The notes under the pieces are model-generated. The model had not been told where the DNA came from and did not search any database. It saw only the letters and a list, made by a program, of their open reading frames with translations. Made by a program: the position numbers and the translations under genes. From CAZOOR01 sp964581505 (lineage in GTDB: Bacteria > Bacteroidota > Ignavibacteria > Kapaibacteriales > UBA2268): 23,501 bases of DNA. Location: positions 1-23,501 of the forward strand of contig CAZOOR010000044.1 in the NCBI GenBank assembly GCA_964581505.1, in the 5' to 3' direction. Shown piece after piece: positions 1 to 8,373 of the stretch. The stretch's first letter is position 1. Each line of letters opens with the position of its first letter.

Positions 1-293
1 AGCCAACCTCTCTGTCGCTTCGCGACATCTCTCCTTAGCAAGGAGAGAAAAAAACAGTTGTATTATGGTCTTTTGCCTTTCAGTTTCCATCTGCAAGAGG
101 GGTGAACTTGCGAAGCTTTGACGGGGTGTTCTGCCTTTTAGGATTTAGGATTCAGGGGAACAGCCGACCTCCCCAACGCCTCCAACGGAGGGGCTATCAA
201 GACTATCTACATCACTATATCAGAGTCTCCCCTTTGGGGGTTTAACAATACAGTGTATTGTTAAACGGGTGGGGTTGAGAAAGCAAAAACAGC
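1..293. repeat. Long interspersed repeat, left copy
   Basis: This stretch recurs in inverted orientation at 20308-20601, near-identical except for a short divergent patch around 215-230. It is a mosaic of small dyads: TGTCGC/GCGACA near 12-26, CTCTCC/GGAGAG near 29-47, CTCC/GGAG near 170-178, and a long palindrome at 240-266. No convincing gene lies in it. It starts at the window edge, so its true left boundary is unknown. It resembles the composite palindromic repeats scattered between genes in many Bacteroidota and Chlorobiota genomes (inference). Confidence 0.85.
240..266. repeat. 27-bp near-perfect palindrome, left copy
   Basis: Two 13-base arms beginning GTTTAACAATACA and ending TGTATTGTTAAAC flank a single central base. 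The same palindrome occurs at 20336-20362. It can form a long hairpin on either strand. Its placement inside the interspersed repeat suggests a repeat module rather than a gene-specific operator, though a protein-binding site cannot be excluded. Confidence 0.85.
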
Positions 294-334
294 CGCTCCA
301 GCCCTAGCTATCTCCACTCTGCGAGAGAAAAATC

Positions 335-370
335 AAAGGGCTATACTTTTAAAAAATATAGCCCTTTTTT
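335..370. terminator. Bidirectional Rho-independent terminator
   Basis: An 11-bp stem (AAAGGGCTATA at 335-345 with TATAGCCCTTT at 357-367) is followed by a T-run on the plus strand. On the minus strand it is followed by TTTGATTTTT. It lies just past the stop of the octaheme cytochrome gene and should end that leftward operon. Confidence 0.8.
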
Positions 371-399
371 GTATCCGAATGCTCATCACTTATTATTCA

Positions 400-1890
400 T
401 CAACTCTTTTTGGTCATCATACATTTCAAGATATGGAACAAAATGCCGAGAAGCGAAAGGATTAAAATACCGAAACCGGCAGTATCAATAAAACTGCTGT
501 GGTCTCTTCCGGGTATATACACGCCTTGAATCCCTGCCATTCTACTGTTCTCATCATCTGTATGACAGTCATTACATTTTAAAGCATCTTCTTTTGGTGC
601 AACCATATGCGAAATTGCCCAGTGCATATATGTTTCTACGAAATCATATTCACCTGAATAAGGCAAATTATTATAATTCATACCTGCCTGTGCCGCAAGA
701 TTCCAATCGAAGTTCTTCCAATATGCTCCTGTTTCCTTAGGACCGAATAATTTCGGAATGATAAAGTTATTGTACTTTTTGTCGTATATCTGCTTTCCAC
801 GCATAATTTTGAATGGATAGATTTTTGAATTGTCGTCATTTGGCTGACCTTCCAATTCATTCAGACAAATCGGAGCATTATTTGGGTCGAATTTATCTGT
901 GGCTAACTGAACTTTCTTGAAGTTACCGTTGTGCCAACGATATTCGGGAACAACATTTTCGCCCCATTTGAATTCACCTTTTTTCACATGATAATTCTTA
1001 GAATTTTTGCGTGATTTGTCGCCTGCTTTCGACCAATCCCACCACATTTTTGTAGGGAATCCGCCACGTGCAAATGCAGGGATATGGCAGGTCTGACATG
1101 CAATCTTATCAGTATGGTCATTCAACTTTGCAACTTTATGCGGGGTAGATGTATGACAACCGCTTGCATCACATGTTGGTCTGACATCATCGCCTTCATA
1201 TTTGTATCTTGTACCCGGGACAATGTGTTTTTCAGTAACGTGGCAATCAATACAGGACATACCTTCGCCGCCCATGTGGACGTCAAGCTTCTTGTCTGCT
1301 TTCCATAATGATTTATCCATATCACCGTGCTTAACACCGTTACCGCCGCCACCGAAGAAATGACATACGCCGCAGTTATGGTTAGTAGGTAAACCTACAC
1401 TTTGAGCCACTTTGTTGAAATCGGGCGGTAAGAATTTCTTCTTTTTCATAAACATTTTTTCCTCATAAGCCGGATGTCCTGCCGCAGTTGGGAATTTTTT
1501 ATATGTTTTTGTCTGGTCGTGGCATACAATACAGTCGATATTTTCCTCTTTCGAGAAATCAAAAGTTTTGTTTTTCCAACCATATCCGGTGTGGCAACTT
1601 GTACATCTCGGTTCGTTGCTGGGGACTGCAATACAGAAATTATTAACCACATGAGCTTTGCCGACTAATCGTCCGTCTTTTGTCTTTTTCGACCAAGACC
1701 AATGAATAGAGTTCATCATTTGTTTGCCGGCTTCGACATGGCATGTCAAGCATGCTTTTGTTACTTCGGTCGCATTTTTGAATTCCTTCTGCAAGACTTC
1801 ATATTTAGAGTGGTCTGCTGTTTTATCACCGACAGCAACAAAAGGAATAGACAAAACAAGAAGTAAGATTAAAAATAATGTCTTTTTCAT
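400..1890 (-). CDS. Octaheme c-type cytochrome, tetrathionate reductase family
   Basis: The 496-residue protein has a signal peptide (about 1-20) and eight heme-binding motifs. Seven are CxxCH, at residues 47, 96, 120, 173, 213, 265 and 439; one is a CX4CH motif at 240-246. A hydrophobic helix at about 468-490 followed by Lys suggests a C-terminal membrane anchor with the heme domain in the periplasm. The heme count and spacing fit the octaheme tetrathionate reductase (Otr) family, whose Shewanella member reduces tetrathionate and, in vitro, nitrite and hydroxylamine. The physiological substrate here cannot be read from sequence. It starts at an ATG that overlaps the cytochrome b stop by one base (TAATG) behind a strong GAGGAGG site, implying translational coupling. 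It is the last gene of the operon, before the terminator at 335-370. Confidence 0.85.
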   Translation of the reverse strand: MKKTLFLILLLVLSIPFVAVGDKTADHSKYEVLQKEFKNATEVTKACLTCHVEAGKQMMNSIHWSWSKKTKDGRLVGKAHVVNNFCIAVPSNEPRCTSCHTGYGWKNKTFDFSKEENIDCIVCHDQTKTYKKFPTAAGHPAYEEKMFMKKKKFLPPDFNKVAQSVGLPTNHNCGVCHFFGGGGNGVKHGDMDKSLWKADKKLDVHMGGEGMSCIDCHVTEKHIVPGTRYKYEGDDVRPTCDASGCHTSTPHKVAKLNDHTDKIACQTCHIPAFARGGFPTKMWWDWSKAGDKSRKNSKNYHVKKGEFKWGENVVPEYRWHNGNFKKVQLATDKFDPNNAPICLNELEGQPNDDNSKIYPFKIMRGKQIYDKKYNNFIIPKLFGPKETGAYWKNFDWNLAAQAGMNYNNLPYSGEYDFVETYMHWAISHMVAPKEDALKCNDCHTDDENSRMAGIQGVYIPGRDHSSFIDTAGFGILILSLLGILFHILKCMMTKKS

Positions 1891-2516
1891 TATGCTTCCT
1901 CCTCGTGTTCTAATTCATAACCGAAAATCATACCCAAATAATAGTTGTAAACAGGTTTGCCGAGGAATGTCATATAAATATGAACAATCAAAAAGGCAAC
2001 AAAAAGGAAAGCCGCTATAATGTGTATTGTAGCAACAGTTCCGAATCCACCTAATGATTCCACCCAAGCGGCGGCATAATCATTATAGAAGAACATTAAC
2101 AAACCTGTAAATATCTGTACGGGAAGAATAAGGAAAAGCATACTGAAATATGCAACTTTCTGCATAGGATTAAGTTTATCTTCTTTTTTCTTCTCGAAAG
2201 GTGCTTTTTCTCCTTTGCACTTACCTGATAGATAATACTGTGCCTGCTTCATTGCCTTCTGCCAAAATTCACCACCGATAAACGGAATGAATTGTTTCAG
2301 ATTATGATTAGACAAAAAGTAAACGATTCCAACAAATGAAACAAAGACCAGAATGAAACCGAAAACAGAATGCCAATCATACAAAGAGCCGAAATTAATT
2401 CCGTCAGGTGATAGGAAATGGATATAAAATCCTGTGAACAACAGAACGGAGATTGATATTGCCTGTAGCCAATGCCAGAATCTTTCTCCCTTTCCGTATA
2501 TATAATTTTTTTTCAT
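1890..2516 (-). CDS. Cytochrome b561-type membrane subunit
   Basis: The 208-residue protein has four predicted transmembrane helices (about 16-34, 48-68, 119-142, 160-182). Histidines in or next to them (15, 33, 49, 165, 179) could bind two b hemes. It starts with the GERFWHWLQA pattern seen in the b subunits of formate dehydrogenase, Ni-hydrogenase and thiosulfate reductase. Its likely role is to oxidise menaquinol and pass electrons to the periplasmic octaheme cytochrome encoded directly downstream, with which it overlaps by one base. A soluble lysine-rich loop (about 85-118) separates helices 2 and 3. The family call is firm; the partner assignment comes from operon structure. Confidence 0.85.
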   Translation of the reverse strand: MKKNYIYGKGERFWHWLQAISISVLLFTGFYIHFLSPDGINFGSLYDWHSVFGFILVFVSFVGIVYFLSNHNLKQFIPFIGGEFWQKAMKQAQYYLSGKCKGEKAPFEKKKEDKLNPMQKVAYFSMLFLILPVQIFTGLLMFFYNDYAAAWVESLGGFGTVATIHIIAAFLFVAFLIVHIYMTFLGKPVYNYYLGMIFGYELEHEEEA

Positions 2517-2552
2517 AAGAGCTCCTGTAAAGTGTGTTAGTTATTTTCTCAA

Positions 2553-3860
2553 TTATATTTTTACAACAAGCATAATGAATGACCAAAAACTTGCGTCTGT
2601 TCTTTCAATATTTCCAACTGTCCATAAATGTTTCATCAAATCACCCTGTGAGAACATAGAGGCGCCACCCTTCAAGATAAGTTTTTTAGCAAACTTATAC
2701 GAAAAGACTAAATCAATTTCTTTTCCGAAATCACTCAAATCGCCGGCACTTTTTTGATTAGCCATAAACAGATGTCCCATTAATGATGTTGTAAATCCCT
2801 TGCACATATTCGGAAATGCAATGCCGAAATAATAATCATTTACACCAAGATTGCCTGTGCCATGAGGAATTGCAAGGAAATAATCCATCAAGCCCAAGAA
2901 TTTATGTTTTCCACCGAGTTCGTTGGAAAAAGTATTAATCTCTCCGGTGGTTCCGGGAGCAGTTCCCGAGAACATATCAAAACCGGCAGTTAATTTGACG
3001 GGCTTCATCTTATAGTTCAATTTCAAACCGGCATGATTTGCATTAATATCTTTAACGACTGCATTGGCTTTTGATGTACCAAATTGATATGCAAATTCAA
3101 TTAAGAAAGAGAATGCACCCATTTTACCATTATAGTTCAAACCGGCAGTGTTTCTCTTCATATCAAGTTTGTCCGAATATTTTGCTTCTCTAAAAGCAAA
3201 TAAATCAAGTTTGTGATTTTTGTTAAAGCTTGTCTTTGTCCACAATCCGAAAACATCGTTTCCGTAGTTCGGTCCTGGATTTAGGGGATATAACTTTCTT
3301 AATGTTTTTAACATATAAGGAGTAACCGACTGATGACGAGTATAGAACAAATCAGCAACAAATGTTTTTTTCTGGTACTGAAGTTTGACGCCTTCAAATC
3401 TTCTTTCGTTAATATGCCAAAAGCTCTTTCCTAAATATTTCCCGGTACCATATCCCATCTGGAAACGCCCTGCTTTGATTCCAAAATCTGTACCAAAGAG
3501 TTTTTTCAATTCAATATATCCTTGGAAAAGCTCGAAATAATGGTCTGTCTGCCCGACAACCGTTTCGTCATGATACATCATTCTGGAATCTTGAAACTCT
3601 GCGTGGAAGAACATATTTTTCAGGAATTCATATTCTGCACCAAGGCGGAATTTCAAAATGCTGTTGCCAACAGAAGGTGTTTCACTGTTGAAATCCTTGT
3701 CATCCAATTGGAAAATCATAAATCCGAGACCGAAAATCCTCAGTCCGTTTATATTAATTCCCTTGGGTGTTACTTTTTTTACAACCGGTTTGTCGGTTGT
3801 CTGCGCAAATACGTTAAGCGATAAGCAAATTATAGCGAAAAGTATTGTTAATTTTTTCAT
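2553..3860 (-). CDS. Outer-membrane beta-barrel porin, alginate-export-like
   Basis: The 435-residue protein has a clear signal peptide (MKKLTILFAIICLSLNVFA, cleavage before Gln20). Many alternating hydrophobic/polar strands with aromatic girdles follow. Stretches such as FHAEFQDSR, GRFQMGYGTGKYLG and RRFEGVKLQY resemble the alginate-export/porin families of Bacteroidota. It sits 36 bp before cytochrome b and 20 bp after the MerR gene on the same strand, so it probably serves this respiratory module. It could admit the electron acceptor to the periplasm or, less likely, support electron transfer at the outer membrane. It has no heme motif, so it is not itself an electron carrier. Substrate unknown. 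Confidence 0.7.
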   Translation of the reverse strand: MKKLTILFAIICLSLNVFAQTTDKPVVKKVTPKGININGLRIFGLGFMIFQLDDKDFNSETPSVGNSILKFRLGAEYEFLKNMFFHAEFQDSRMMYHDETVVGQTDHYFELFQGYIELKKLFGTDFGIKAGRFQMGYGTGKYLGKSFWHINERRFEGVKLQYQKKTFVADLFYTRHQSVTPYMLKTLRKLYPLNPGPNYGNDVFGLWTKTSFNKNHKLDLFAFREAKYSDKLDMKRNTAGLNYNGKMGAFSFLIEFAYQFGTSKANAVVKDINANHAGLKLNYKMKPVKLTAGFDMFSGTAPGTTGEINTFSNELGGKHKFLGLMDYFLAIPHGTGNLGVNDYYFGIAFPNMCKGFTTSLMGHLFMANQKSAGDLSDFGKEIDLVFSYKFAKKLILKGGASMFSQGDLMKHLWTVGNIERTDASFWSFIMLVVKI

Positions 3861-3880
3861 AAGTTCCTTATGATAATTGG

Positions 3881-4366
3881 TTAAACATTATTAGTTATTT
3901 CTCTTATTGCCGATTTAATTTGACTGCATCTGCCATAGGTTTTATAAACCTTACAAAGTCTGCAATCCATTGTGGAGCATATATTACCCTTATGTTCATA
4001 AGACCAGCAGGTACCGAAACTTTTTTTATATGCATCACAGTTTTCTCTATCTTCATCGGAACAATTAATCACTTCCCAGCAGGGAATAAGTGAAAGCATA
4101 CCGACAATCCCCGAGAGATTGAATTTCCTTTCTGTAATCATCTCTCTGATACATTTCAATCTTTCGATATCAAAGTCCGAATATAATCTATGTCCTGACG
4201 GTTTCTTAAAAGGTATTATCAAGCCCTCTCGTTCATAAAGTCTAAGTGCGTGAATTGAAATATTCAGAAGCTTCGCCGCAATACTGATTGTGTATTTCGG
4301 TTCGTCTTCCTGCACATACTCACCTTTGCTCTCGTCCTTGTTGTCCTTTGGAATTTTGATAAACAT
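3881..4366 (-). CDS. MerR-family regulator with Cys-rich two-CW-type sensor domain
   Basis: The 161-residue protein has a MerR/HspR-like winged helix at about 25-92 (core ISIAAKLLNISIHALRLYER, then the GHRLYSDFDIERL segment). It is followed by a short C-terminal domain packed with cysteines: 96, 102, 110, 120, 130, 135, 138 and 147. The PCW...C...C.AY...TCW arrangement (95-121) matches what is known as a two-CW domain; the further CxxxxCxxC cluster could bind a metal, an Fe-S cluster or sense redox state (inference). It is the first gene of the operon and most likely senses the substrate or redox state that calls for the reductase. No clear Shine-Dalgarno precedes the ATG, which is common in this group. 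Confidence 0.8.
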   Translation of the reverse strand: MFIKIPKDNKDESKGEYVQEDEPKYTISIAAKLLNISIHALRLYEREGLIIPFKKPSGHRLYSDFDIERLKCIREMITERKFNLSGIVGMLSLIPCWEVINCSDEDRENCDAYKKSFGTCWSYEHKGNICSTMDCRLCKVYKTYGRCSQIKSAIREITNNV

Positions 4367-4397
4367 ATATTTCAGAATATATAATTAATTAGTTTTT

Positions 4398-4456
4398 CAA
4401 ATATAGATTATATCCGTAGGCAAAATATAGTAATCAGATGATTTTAAAATATAGAT
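4398..4456 (-). promoter_or_regulatory. Three 24-bp-spaced repeats, candidate MerR operator and promoter
   Basis: AAATATAG occurs at 4399, 4423 and 4447, exactly 24 bp apart. Read towards the MerR gene, the copy nearest the gene forms TATATTTG (4398-4405), a match to the Bacteroidota -7 element TAnnTTTG, 32 bp before the start codon. A candidate -33 TTG lies about 15 bp further upstream, shorter than the usual 19-21. The repeats suggest an autoregulatory operator. The repeats are certain; their function is inferred. Confidence 0.45.
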
Positions 4457-4652
4457 AATGATTTCTGTATATGAAGTGTGGTATGCACAATATTATTAAT
4501 TGTTTACAATAGCAATTGTTGAGGTTATGTCGCAATATCGCTAACTATTTACATTTCAGGCAGTAAGCAAGTAGTTAATTAACTCTGCGGTAGTAGTATT
4601 AATTTATAGCAAAATAATTGAATAAATATTCAATATAATTGATACAAAAAAA
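4457..4652. other. AT-rich intergenic region, no gene seen
   Basis: Together with the repeats at 4398-4456 and the terminator at 4653-4678, this fills the 346-bp gap between the MerR gene and the TonB receptor gene. I see no coding frame and no convincing structured RNA. Confidence 0.5.
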
Positions 4653-4678
4653 GAGCGGCTAATAAATATTTGCCGCTC
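4646..4678 (-). terminator. Rho-independent terminator of the TonB receptor operon
   Basis: Read on the minus strand, GAGCGGC (4672-4678) pairs with GCCGCTC (4653-4659) across a loop of about 12 bases, and a run of seven T follows. It lies 34 bp past the TonB receptor stop. Confidence 0.85.
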
Positions 4679-4712
4679 CCTGTTCATATTTCAAACTAAA
4701 TATTTGTTTAAA

Positions 4713-7139
4713 TTAGAATTCATAGCTTAGTCGCATAGTTGCCATTCGCGGCATATAGGTGCCTCCGAATATCTCATAATGCTTATTGTTCAAAAGATTA
4801 TAAATATTGAAGCCTAATCGTAAATTTTTTCGCAGATAAACGCCACCGTTAAGATTAATCAAATAATATGTCGGCACATTACCCACATAAGTTCCTGCCA
4901 ACCAGTCATAACCATGCACATAGGAGAATGACACGCTCATATCAAAACTATTCTTCTTTACATAAGAGGCAATAAAATTGAGTTTATGCGGAGATGTATT
5001 AGGGAGTAATGGCTGATTAACATTTGCTTTAACTACGTTAAAATTGTAATAGGAATAATTGGCACTAAGCAAAAGTTCATTAGTAATATAATGATTTATG
5101 CCAATATCAATACCCCATTGCTCGACCTGTCCGACATTTGTATTAGATACAATGAAAGTAGGCAAGCCATTATAATATGAGAGACGTTGCCGGTCGCGTT
5201 TGTTCATTGATTGCATTACCATATTATATACCAAGTCATTATACTGTGCCAATTCACCATCAAGTTTCGGCTTCCACGCTTCTAAATCAGGATTAACACC
5301 CGGCAGGAAATTCGTAATAAAATTATTCATTTCATTGTAATAGACATCACAAGTAACGAAGAATTCGTCATTAATAATCCCCTTGTACCCGAACTCCAAA
5401 CCGATATTCTCTTCTACGGAAAGTTTTTCATTTCCTACTGCTCTTGCTCGCTTTGAATTTAGATTTAGGTTCAAATCCGGTGCCGGCTTGCCGCTGAGTA
5501 CAGCTATACTGTCTTTGATTCTCTTTTCCACTGCGGCAAAATTAAGCGGAGGTCCCGATTTGCCGTTCGGAAGCGGCGTAAATGCAGGTGCATCAGGTGT
5601 TAGTCTATATAGCTCGGAATAATTAGGTCGCTGAAAAGCCTGTCCGACCGACAGTCTGAAATTTTGCCCCTTGAACGGTGTAAACACAAGTGCCAATCGA
5701 GGCGAAATCTGTGATTGATATATTGATGAATAATCAAAACGCGTGGAACCTACAATACGAAGTATATCGCTTGCTTCCCATTCCGCCTGTCCGTAAATTC
5801 CGGTGTACCACTGCGTAACTGCATTTGGAATACTTGTTCCGTCCGTTTGGATATATTGGTGCTGTTCGGAAACTCCCCACACAATATGCAAATTATCAGC
5901 AACAAAGAAATTATGTTGGAACTCTGCGAAGACATCTTTTGAATTATCGTGAAGAGGTGCGTTTGGCACCATAAGCCACATTGCTTCGGGTACGTAGCGA
6001 TTCATAAAGTGTGCATTGATATTAATACGAGGTGAATTATATGCGGCACGTACCCAAGGGCGTTCCGCCGCTTTGACCAATGTACGCCCCAAGCCGAATA
6101 CATACATTTCGTTCCCCGACTTGGAGTAGCCGCCTTCGAGGATTACTTTCTTTTCATCGGATAAATTATAATCCATACGCAAAGTGCCGTAATATGCAAA
6201 AGTATTTCTATCTTCCGGTTTTACTGCTCGTCTCTCTATTGCTAAATCCGGATAGTCGGGTGTATCGGAAGCAGTGCGGCTACGTGAATAGTTCAGACTT
6301 TTTGAATAGCCGCCTGTTATTTTGTATTCAAAATTACCGCTAACTCCTGCATGCCGCAAATCTGTACGCATTGTTTGATAATCCCCAAGCAAAACAGATA
6401 ATTTAGTACCTTGAATTTCATGAGGTTCATACGAAGTCAAATTGAGAACACCATTAAAAGCATTTGCTCCATAGAGCGATGTGGCGGGACCTCTGACAAG
6501 CTCAACACGTTTGAATTCGCTGAGAGGCATAGCAAAAGAGTTCCATTCTTGTGCGTCCAAAAGCGGCATTGCTACATTTCTACCATCTTGGATAACGAGT
6601 ACTCTTCTGTTTAATCCGCTGTTAAATCCACGTGTATTAACAATAAAATCAGTTGCCCCATTCTGCAAAACATCAATACCCGGCGTAGATTCCAAGGCTC
6701 TTGCTATTTGATTTTTGCGTGATGCACGCATAATATCAGGCGGAAACATAACGGTTACTGCCGCCGGTGATTCCGTGATTTTTTCAGGACTTCTCGTTAC
6801 ACCGTAAACAACTACATCACCAATACGAACATCTTTTTCATATAGACTAATATCGTGAGTAATGGTTGCGTTCTTATCAATATGAATGGTTTCCGATTGA
6901 TACTTTTGCCAATCGAAATGCCTTATCAGAATAGTATAATCACCACCATCAATGTTTTGTATTGCATAATGTCCGTCCTTATCGCTAACCGCTTCATAAT
7001 ATGTATCCATTAATTTAATATAAATACCTGCGAGCGGTTCTCCCGTTACCGAGTTGGTAATTTTTCCTTCAATTGTTCCTGCTTCGGCAATATAAACGAA
7101 ACAGAATAAGATAAAAATCATTTTAACAATCTTTGCCAT
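4713..7139 (-). CDS. TonB-dependent outer-membrane receptor with N-terminal CarboxypepD-like domain
   Basis: The 808-residue protein has a signal peptide (1-20) and a carboxypeptidase-regulatory-like domain at about 21-105 (GTIEGKITNS, then TGEPLAGIYIKL). A plug domain follows at about 120-235 (ITESPAAVTVMF, RVLVIQDGRNV, RVELVRGPATSLYGANAFNG). The rest is a beta-barrel ending in the aromatic F of MRLSYEF, as expected for BAM-inserted barrels. It should import a large or scarce ligand such as a siderophore, cobalamin or metal complex, using TonB energy. There is no SusD partner, which argues against glycan uptake. An AAGGAAA ribosome site precedes the ATG. The MFS gene ends 35 bp upstream on the same strand, so exporter and receptor may handle the same compound. 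Confidence 0.9.
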   Translation of the reverse strand: MAKIVKMIFILFCFVYIAEAGTIEGKITNSVTGEPLAGIYIKLMDTYYEAVSDKDGHYAIQNIDGGDYTILIRHFDWQKYQSETIHIDKNATITHDISLYEKDVRIGDVVVYGVTRSPEKITESPAAVTVMFPPDIMRASRKNQIARALESTPGIDVLQNGATDFIVNTRGFNSGLNRRVLVIQDGRNVAMPLLDAQEWNSFAMPLSEFKRVELVRGPATSLYGANAFNGVLNLTSYEPHEIQGTKLSVLLGDYQTMRTDLRHAGVSGNFEYKITGGYSKSLNYSRSRTASDTPDYPDLAIERRAVKPEDRNTFAYYGTLRMDYNLSDEKKVILEGGYSKSGNEMYVFGLGRTLVKAAERPWVRAAYNSPRININAHFMNRYVPEAMWLMVPNAPLHDNSKDVFAEFQHNFFVADNLHIVWGVSEQHQYIQTDGTSIPNAVTQWYTGIYGQAEWEASDILRIVGSTRFDYSSIYQSQISPRLALVFTPFKGQNFRLSVGQAFQRPNYSELYRLTPDAPAFTPLPNGKSGPPLNFAAVEKRIKDSIAVLSGKPAPDLNLNLNSKRARAVGNEKLSVEENIGLEFGYKGIINDEFFVTCDVYYNEMNNFITNFLPGVNPDLEAWKPKLDGELAQYNDLVYNMVMQSMNKRDRQRLSYYNGLPTFIVSNTNVGQVEQWGIDIGINHYITNELLLSANYSYYNFNVVKANVNQPLLPNTSPHKLNFIASYVKKNSFDMSVSFSYVHGYDWLAGTYVGNVPTYYLINLNGGVYLRKNLRLGFNIYNLLNNKHYEIFGGTYMPRMATMRLSYEF

Positions 7140-7174
7140 TTTTCCTTCAAATTAGTAATAAAAACCGTGCAAAA

Positions 7175-8365
7175 TTATTGATTGCTATTATCAATACCAA
7201 ATGATTTTTTTGACAATATAAATATTACTGCAATTGATAAAAATGACAGAATAGCGGCGCTTATAAATACTCCTCCGAAACTTCCCTGCACAAATGCCAA
7301 ACCCATCAGCAAAGGACCTGCCGTCTGTCCTGCCAGCGAGACCATTCGATTGATTGACATATATGCCGCACGGTGATTTGTTCCTACATAACCGGAGAGA
7401 ATAGACTGCAAATTTGGAACATTAATCCCCTGCCCGAACCCGAATATTATTGCAGGTAGGAATAGCAAGCCATAGTCGGATATAGAAATAAAAATCAGTA
7501 AAGCGGCGGCATAAAAAATGAATGACAGAGCCAACAGTTTGAATCGCTCAATTCTAACGGCAAATTTGCCCAACTGTGATGCAGTAATTGATTGTGTAAG
7601 CGACATAGTGGAAACGACCAATCCAATTTTGAAAGGCGAAAGCTCTAATAGATTTCTGATATAGAGAGGCACATAATTAACAAAAGCGCCGATTAATATT
7701 ACAAATGTCAAGAAACTGACAATAAATAAACCCGAAATTTTAAAATCGGTAAAACTACGAGCAATTACTTTAATATACCCCGCAAAATTATCATCTGTTT
7801 TGGGTTCAGGTGTATCCAAAGCAAAATATGTAAAAAATGCAATCGGAATGGCAAACAGAGGGAGCAGAAAAGGTAAGTTCCAAGAAAGTTCTGCAAGAGC
7901 GCCCCCGATAAGCGGAAAGGTTGCCGTCCCTAAGCTTAATGCACTATTGTTTAATCCCATTGCGGCAAAGCGGCGTTCGTCCTTATATATATCACCAATA
8001 ATAGTAACATTCAAAGCCCCGAGCGATGACGCACCGACTCCCTGTAAAAATCTTAAAAGTAGCAGTATTGTGAAATCATTTGTTAATGCACAAGCGGCTC
8101 CCGCTATACCAAAAAGTAGTAGTGCCGGCGTTAATACTTTTTTCCTGCCAAGCCTATCGGCAAGTACTCCAAGCAACGGTGTAAAAATAATTCCCGGAAG
8201 TGCAAACACCGCAATCAATAAACCGATTTTCTCCTTTGCTATATTCAATGTTTCGGCAATAAGCGGCAAAGCCGGATATATGCCTGCTATACCGACAACC
8301 GACATCAATGTTATACTAAAAATAATTACAAGATTCTTATCTATTTTAATTCTATTAGCTGTCAT
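7175..8365 (-). CDS. MFS transporter, DHA1-like
   Basis: The 396-residue protein is very hydrophobic and fits 12 transmembrane helices. The MFS motif A GVLADRLGRKK lies in the loop between helices 2 and 3 (about 65-75). RFLQGVGASSLGALN and the following helices fit the drug/H+ antiporter (DHA1) group. It probably exports a small molecule across the inner membrane by proton antiport. The ligand is unknown; position before a TonB receptor leaves a siderophore or metal-chelate role possible. The gene starts 8 bp after menA, consistent with one transcript. Confidence 0.85.
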   Translation of the reverse strand: MTANRIKIDKNLVIIFSITLMSVVGIAGIYPALPLIAETLNIAKEKIGLLIAVFALPGIIFTPLLGVLADRLGRKKVLTPALLLFGIAGAACALTNDFTILLLLRFLQGVGASSLGALNVTIIGDIYKDERRFAAMGLNNSALSLGTATFPLIGGALAELSWNLPFLLPLFAIPIAFFTYFALDTPEPKTDDNFAGYIKVIARSFTDFKISGLFIVSFLTFVILIGAFVNYVPLYIRNLLELSPFKIGLVVSTMSLTQSITASQLGKFAVRIERFKLLALSFIFYAAALLIFISISDYGLLFLPAIIFGFGQGINVPNLQSILSGYVGTNHRAAYMSINRMVSLAGQTAGPLLMGLAFVQGSFGGVFISAAILSFLSIAVIFILSKKSFGIDNSNQ

Positions 8366-8373
8366 AATATATT

